Origin: Acidimicrobiia bacterium
GTDB lineage: Bacteria > Actinomycetota > Acidimicrobiia > Spongiisociales > ZC4RG35
Direction of reading: 5' to 3'
Assembly (NCBI GenBank): GCA_003230435.1
Contig: QIDW01000068.1
Span: forward strand, 1 to 6,709
DNA length: 6,709 nucleotides
The notes under the pieces were generated by a model. That model was not told where the DNA came from. It was given only the letters and a program-made list of their open reading frames with translations, and searched no databases. Position numbers and translations under genes: made by a program. Shown here piece after piece: positions 5,955 through 6,709 of the stretch. Each line of letters begins with the position of its first letter. Position 1 is the stretch's first letter.

Positions 5955-6648
5955 CCCAACGATCTGCAGGTATGCCTGGCCGTCCTCGACTACGACCGGG
6001 AATGTCCTCAACCCCAGGTCTGCCGGACCTCGAAGCCTCTCGCCGGTTCGAGCGACTCCCATGTTCCGGACAGGTGATTACACCGTCGTCCACGTTCACC
6101 TCACCGTTTGACAGCATTGCTCCCGCGTGAGGACAGAGATCCTCGACGGCAACAACGTCGTTCCCGATGTGATAGACAGCGACCGGGCCGGTGGCCTCCT
6201 CGTCGAGTCTCAGCACCAGTCCGAGACGGCCGGCGATATCCGCCATGGCAAACAGCCTGAGTTTTCTCCCGCCAGGGGATTGGGTCCAAGCTGAAAGCCG
6301 GGCCGGGAGAACCCTTCGGAGCGCCCCCCTTGTCGTGACCAGGTCGCAGCCGGCGTCCTCGGCGTCTGCCCACGCATGGGGGTCGGGCACGGTGAGAACC
6401 CCCACGATCATGGTGAGAGGCCATCGAGACTTGCAGCCCTGAATGAGGTCGAGCCAGCCGGGTGCGCCGAGCCCAACGACAACCACGGCGGGGTCTGTGC
6501 CGACGTCTTCCCATGGAGTTGACGATTCGGAAAGCACGAGATCGAGCCCGGTCTCATCGGCGACAGCGGCCAGTTTGCGCAGGGCAAGTGGGTCGGAGAT
6601 GTGAGCCAGGATCAAAGAGACGGTGTTACTGGCCGGCCGCAGTGACAA
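5952..6648 (-). pseudogene. Receiver-like domain fused to a Rieske [2Fe-2S] domain, frameshifted
   Basis: Read from TTG 6648, residues about 10-115 resemble a response-regulator receiver-type alpha/beta fold (V-S-L-I-L-A-H-I-S-D, then A-V-V-V-V-G-L-G, then M-I-V-G-V-L-T). No phospho-acceptor Asp is seen on the middle strand. Residues from about 130 form a Rieske-type domain with ligands C172-P-H174 and C193-P-E-H196. Just after H196-G-S-R the frame breaks at about 6048-6051. The continuing frame reads nonsense antisense to the HNH gene as far as about 5893. The other frame gives T-G-E-R-L-R-G-P-A-D, then T-F-P-V-V-V-E-D-G-Q-A-Y-L-Q-I-V-G and TAG at 5954-5952, a normal Rieske ending. Only 4 nt separate the two matching parts where relatives have about four residues, so loss of 8 nt is the simplest reading. 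It could be a true pseudogene or an assembly error. The start is uncertain: TTG 6648 lacks a clear Shine-Dalgarno and overlaps the upstream gene by 23 nt; TTG 6615 is an alternative. Confidence 0.72.
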
Positions 6649-6709
6649 CGGAATGGCTGAACTGGTCCGCCATCACTTCCCTGAGCAGATCCATGGCTTC
6701 AACGATCTT
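6626..6709 (-). CDS. C-terminal end of an unidentified protein (enters from right edge)
   Basis: From the right edge, the minus strand has an open frame of 27 codons ending in TAA (6628-6626). It begins K-I-V-E-A-M-D-L-L-R-E-V-M-A-D and ends S-V-V-T-A-A-G-Q, a helical, mildly acidic tail. It would overlap or abut the start of the Rieske gene, suggesting an operon on this strand. The family cannot be recognised from this fragment, and a chance open frame cannot be excluded. Confidence 0.45.
   Translation of the reverse strand, partial: KIVEAMDLLREVMADQFSHSVVTAAGQ

Overview
The window is a high-G+C bacterial segment that looks actinobacterial. The reasons are the GTG/TTG starts, the DUF222/13E12-type HNH endonuclease (a family greatly expanded in Actinobacteria) and the actinobacterial flavour of the LutABC proteins. 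The exact taxon is inference; an uncultured Acidimicrobiia-like lineage would fit.

Layout. At the left edge (minus strand) lies the N-terminal part of a YczE-type membrane protein. Diverging from it is a compact plus-strand operon of five genes. It holds a peroxiredoxin-like protein (294-968), lutA (981-1706), lutB (1703-3103), lutC (3093-3746) and a membrane-anchored alpha/beta-hydrolase-fold protein (3743-4714). The gap or overlap between neighbours is 12 nt, then 4, 11 and 4 nt of overlap, so the genes are probably co-transcribed and partly translationally coupled. After a ~94-nt gap comes the HNH endonuclease gene (about 4809-5939). It converges on a minus-strand gene with a receiver-like N-terminus and a C-terminal Rieske [2Fe-2S] domain (5952-6648), whose frame is broken inside the Rieske domain. 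The right edge holds the last 27 codons of an unidentified minus-strand gene.

Main observation. The peroxiredoxin reading frame contains an in-frame TGA (396-398) exactly where the family has the first Cys of its redox motif, giving U-T-Y-C. A strong hairpin starts 6 nt after the TGA, with a G-U-containing apical loop, as expected of a bacterial SECIS element. The gene is therefore best read as a 224-residue selenoprotein with UxxC. A gene caller that treats TGA as stop would start it inside the hairpin and lose the active site.

How the genes may work together. LutABC is the iron-sulfur L-lactate oxidation complex, which feeds lactate-derived electrons into metabolism. A thiol/selenol peroxidase immediately upstream could protect Fe-S proteins from peroxide or share a redox role, but that link is inference from gene order. 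The hydrolase-fold protein at the end of the operon has lost the usual nucleophilic Ser, so it may be a pseudoenzyme.
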